Of a DNA stretch of 56,214 bases, positions 56,207 to 56,214 are shown piece by piece (position 1 is the stretch's first letter; the number at the start of each line of letters is the position of its first letter). Below the pieces are notes generated by a model. It did no database searches and was not told where the DNA came from. It was given only the letters and a program-made list of their open reading frames with translations. This DNA comes from CAYRPN01 sp964426135 (lineage in GTDB: Bacteria > Planctomycetota > Phycisphaerae > Phycisphaerales > Phycisphaeraceae): assembly GCA_964426135.1 (NCBI GenBank), contig CAYRPN010000026.1, positions 1-56,214 of the forward strand, written 5' to 3'. The position numbers were made by a program, and so were the translations under genes.

Positions 56207-56214
56207 CGCACTGC

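Overview
The window looks like chromosomal DNA of a GC-rich member of the Planctomycetota. No 16S rRNA or other phylogenetic marker is present, so this rests on gene content: a PVC-type haem-binding CxxCH protein with an adjacent SGNH-like protein, a secreted sulfatase, a DUF1080 protein, a CehA-type PHP metallohydrolase, a very long SecD-SecF fusion, an HD protein with seven membrane segments, and many secreted proteins of unknown function. I found no rRNA, tRNA, CRISPR array, integrase or transposase. Genes are mostly single or in pairs and alternate strands often.

Layout. 1-3.5 kb: two small hypothetical genes, an enolase-superfamily dehydratase and several palindromic repeats. 3.5-12.8 kb, all on the plus strand: HD phosphodiesterase, fatty-acid desaturase, small membrane protein, SGNH-like protein, a toxin-antitoxin pair whose toxin has an in-frame stop, and a giant haem-binding protein. 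12.8-17.4 kb: secreted hypothetical, methyltransferase carrying a repeat inside its reading frame, PL10-like pectate lyase, nitrilase-family amidohydrolase. 18-24.2 kb: coiled-coil secreted protein, CehA-type protein, sulfatase, DUF1080 protein. 24.2-27.4 kb: a visibly more AT-rich island with an unrecognised protein and a metallophosphoesterase. 27.8-30.5 kb: sugar isomerase-like protein, orphan GspE/PilB N-terminal domain, SprT-like protease. 31-38.8 kb, all minus: SecDF, small lipoprotein, biotin synthase, three small membrane or secreted proteins, alpha/beta hydrolase. 39-42.5 kb: sigma-70 factor with a consensus promoter, CarH-like MerR/B12 regulator, 3-methyladenine glycosylase I. 42.6-56 kb: Tat-exported phosphoesterase, lipoprotein, a 2113-residue transglutaminase-DUF4011-helicase-nuclease protein, BNR propeller, metallo-beta-lactamase fold protein, TonB-dependent receptor.

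How the genes may work together. Many products are predicted to be exported and act on polysaccharides or small organic molecules (pectate lyase, sulfatase, DUF1080, CehA-type, haem dehydrogenase-like, TonB receptor). This fits a heterotroph feeding on complex or sulfated glycans, but there is no single tight operon for that.

The most striking property is the density and variety of short palindromic, MITE-like repeats. At least eight families with terminal inverted repeats are visible. Several are nested in each other. Some have entered reading frames without breaking them: the methyltransferase once, and the interdomain linkers of the giant helicase three times. No mobilising enzyme lies in the window. 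Other points worth following are the AT-rich two-gene island, the nonsense-mutated MazF-like toxin, and a CarH-like regulator that keeps its cobalamin cap motif but lacks the lower-ligand histidine.
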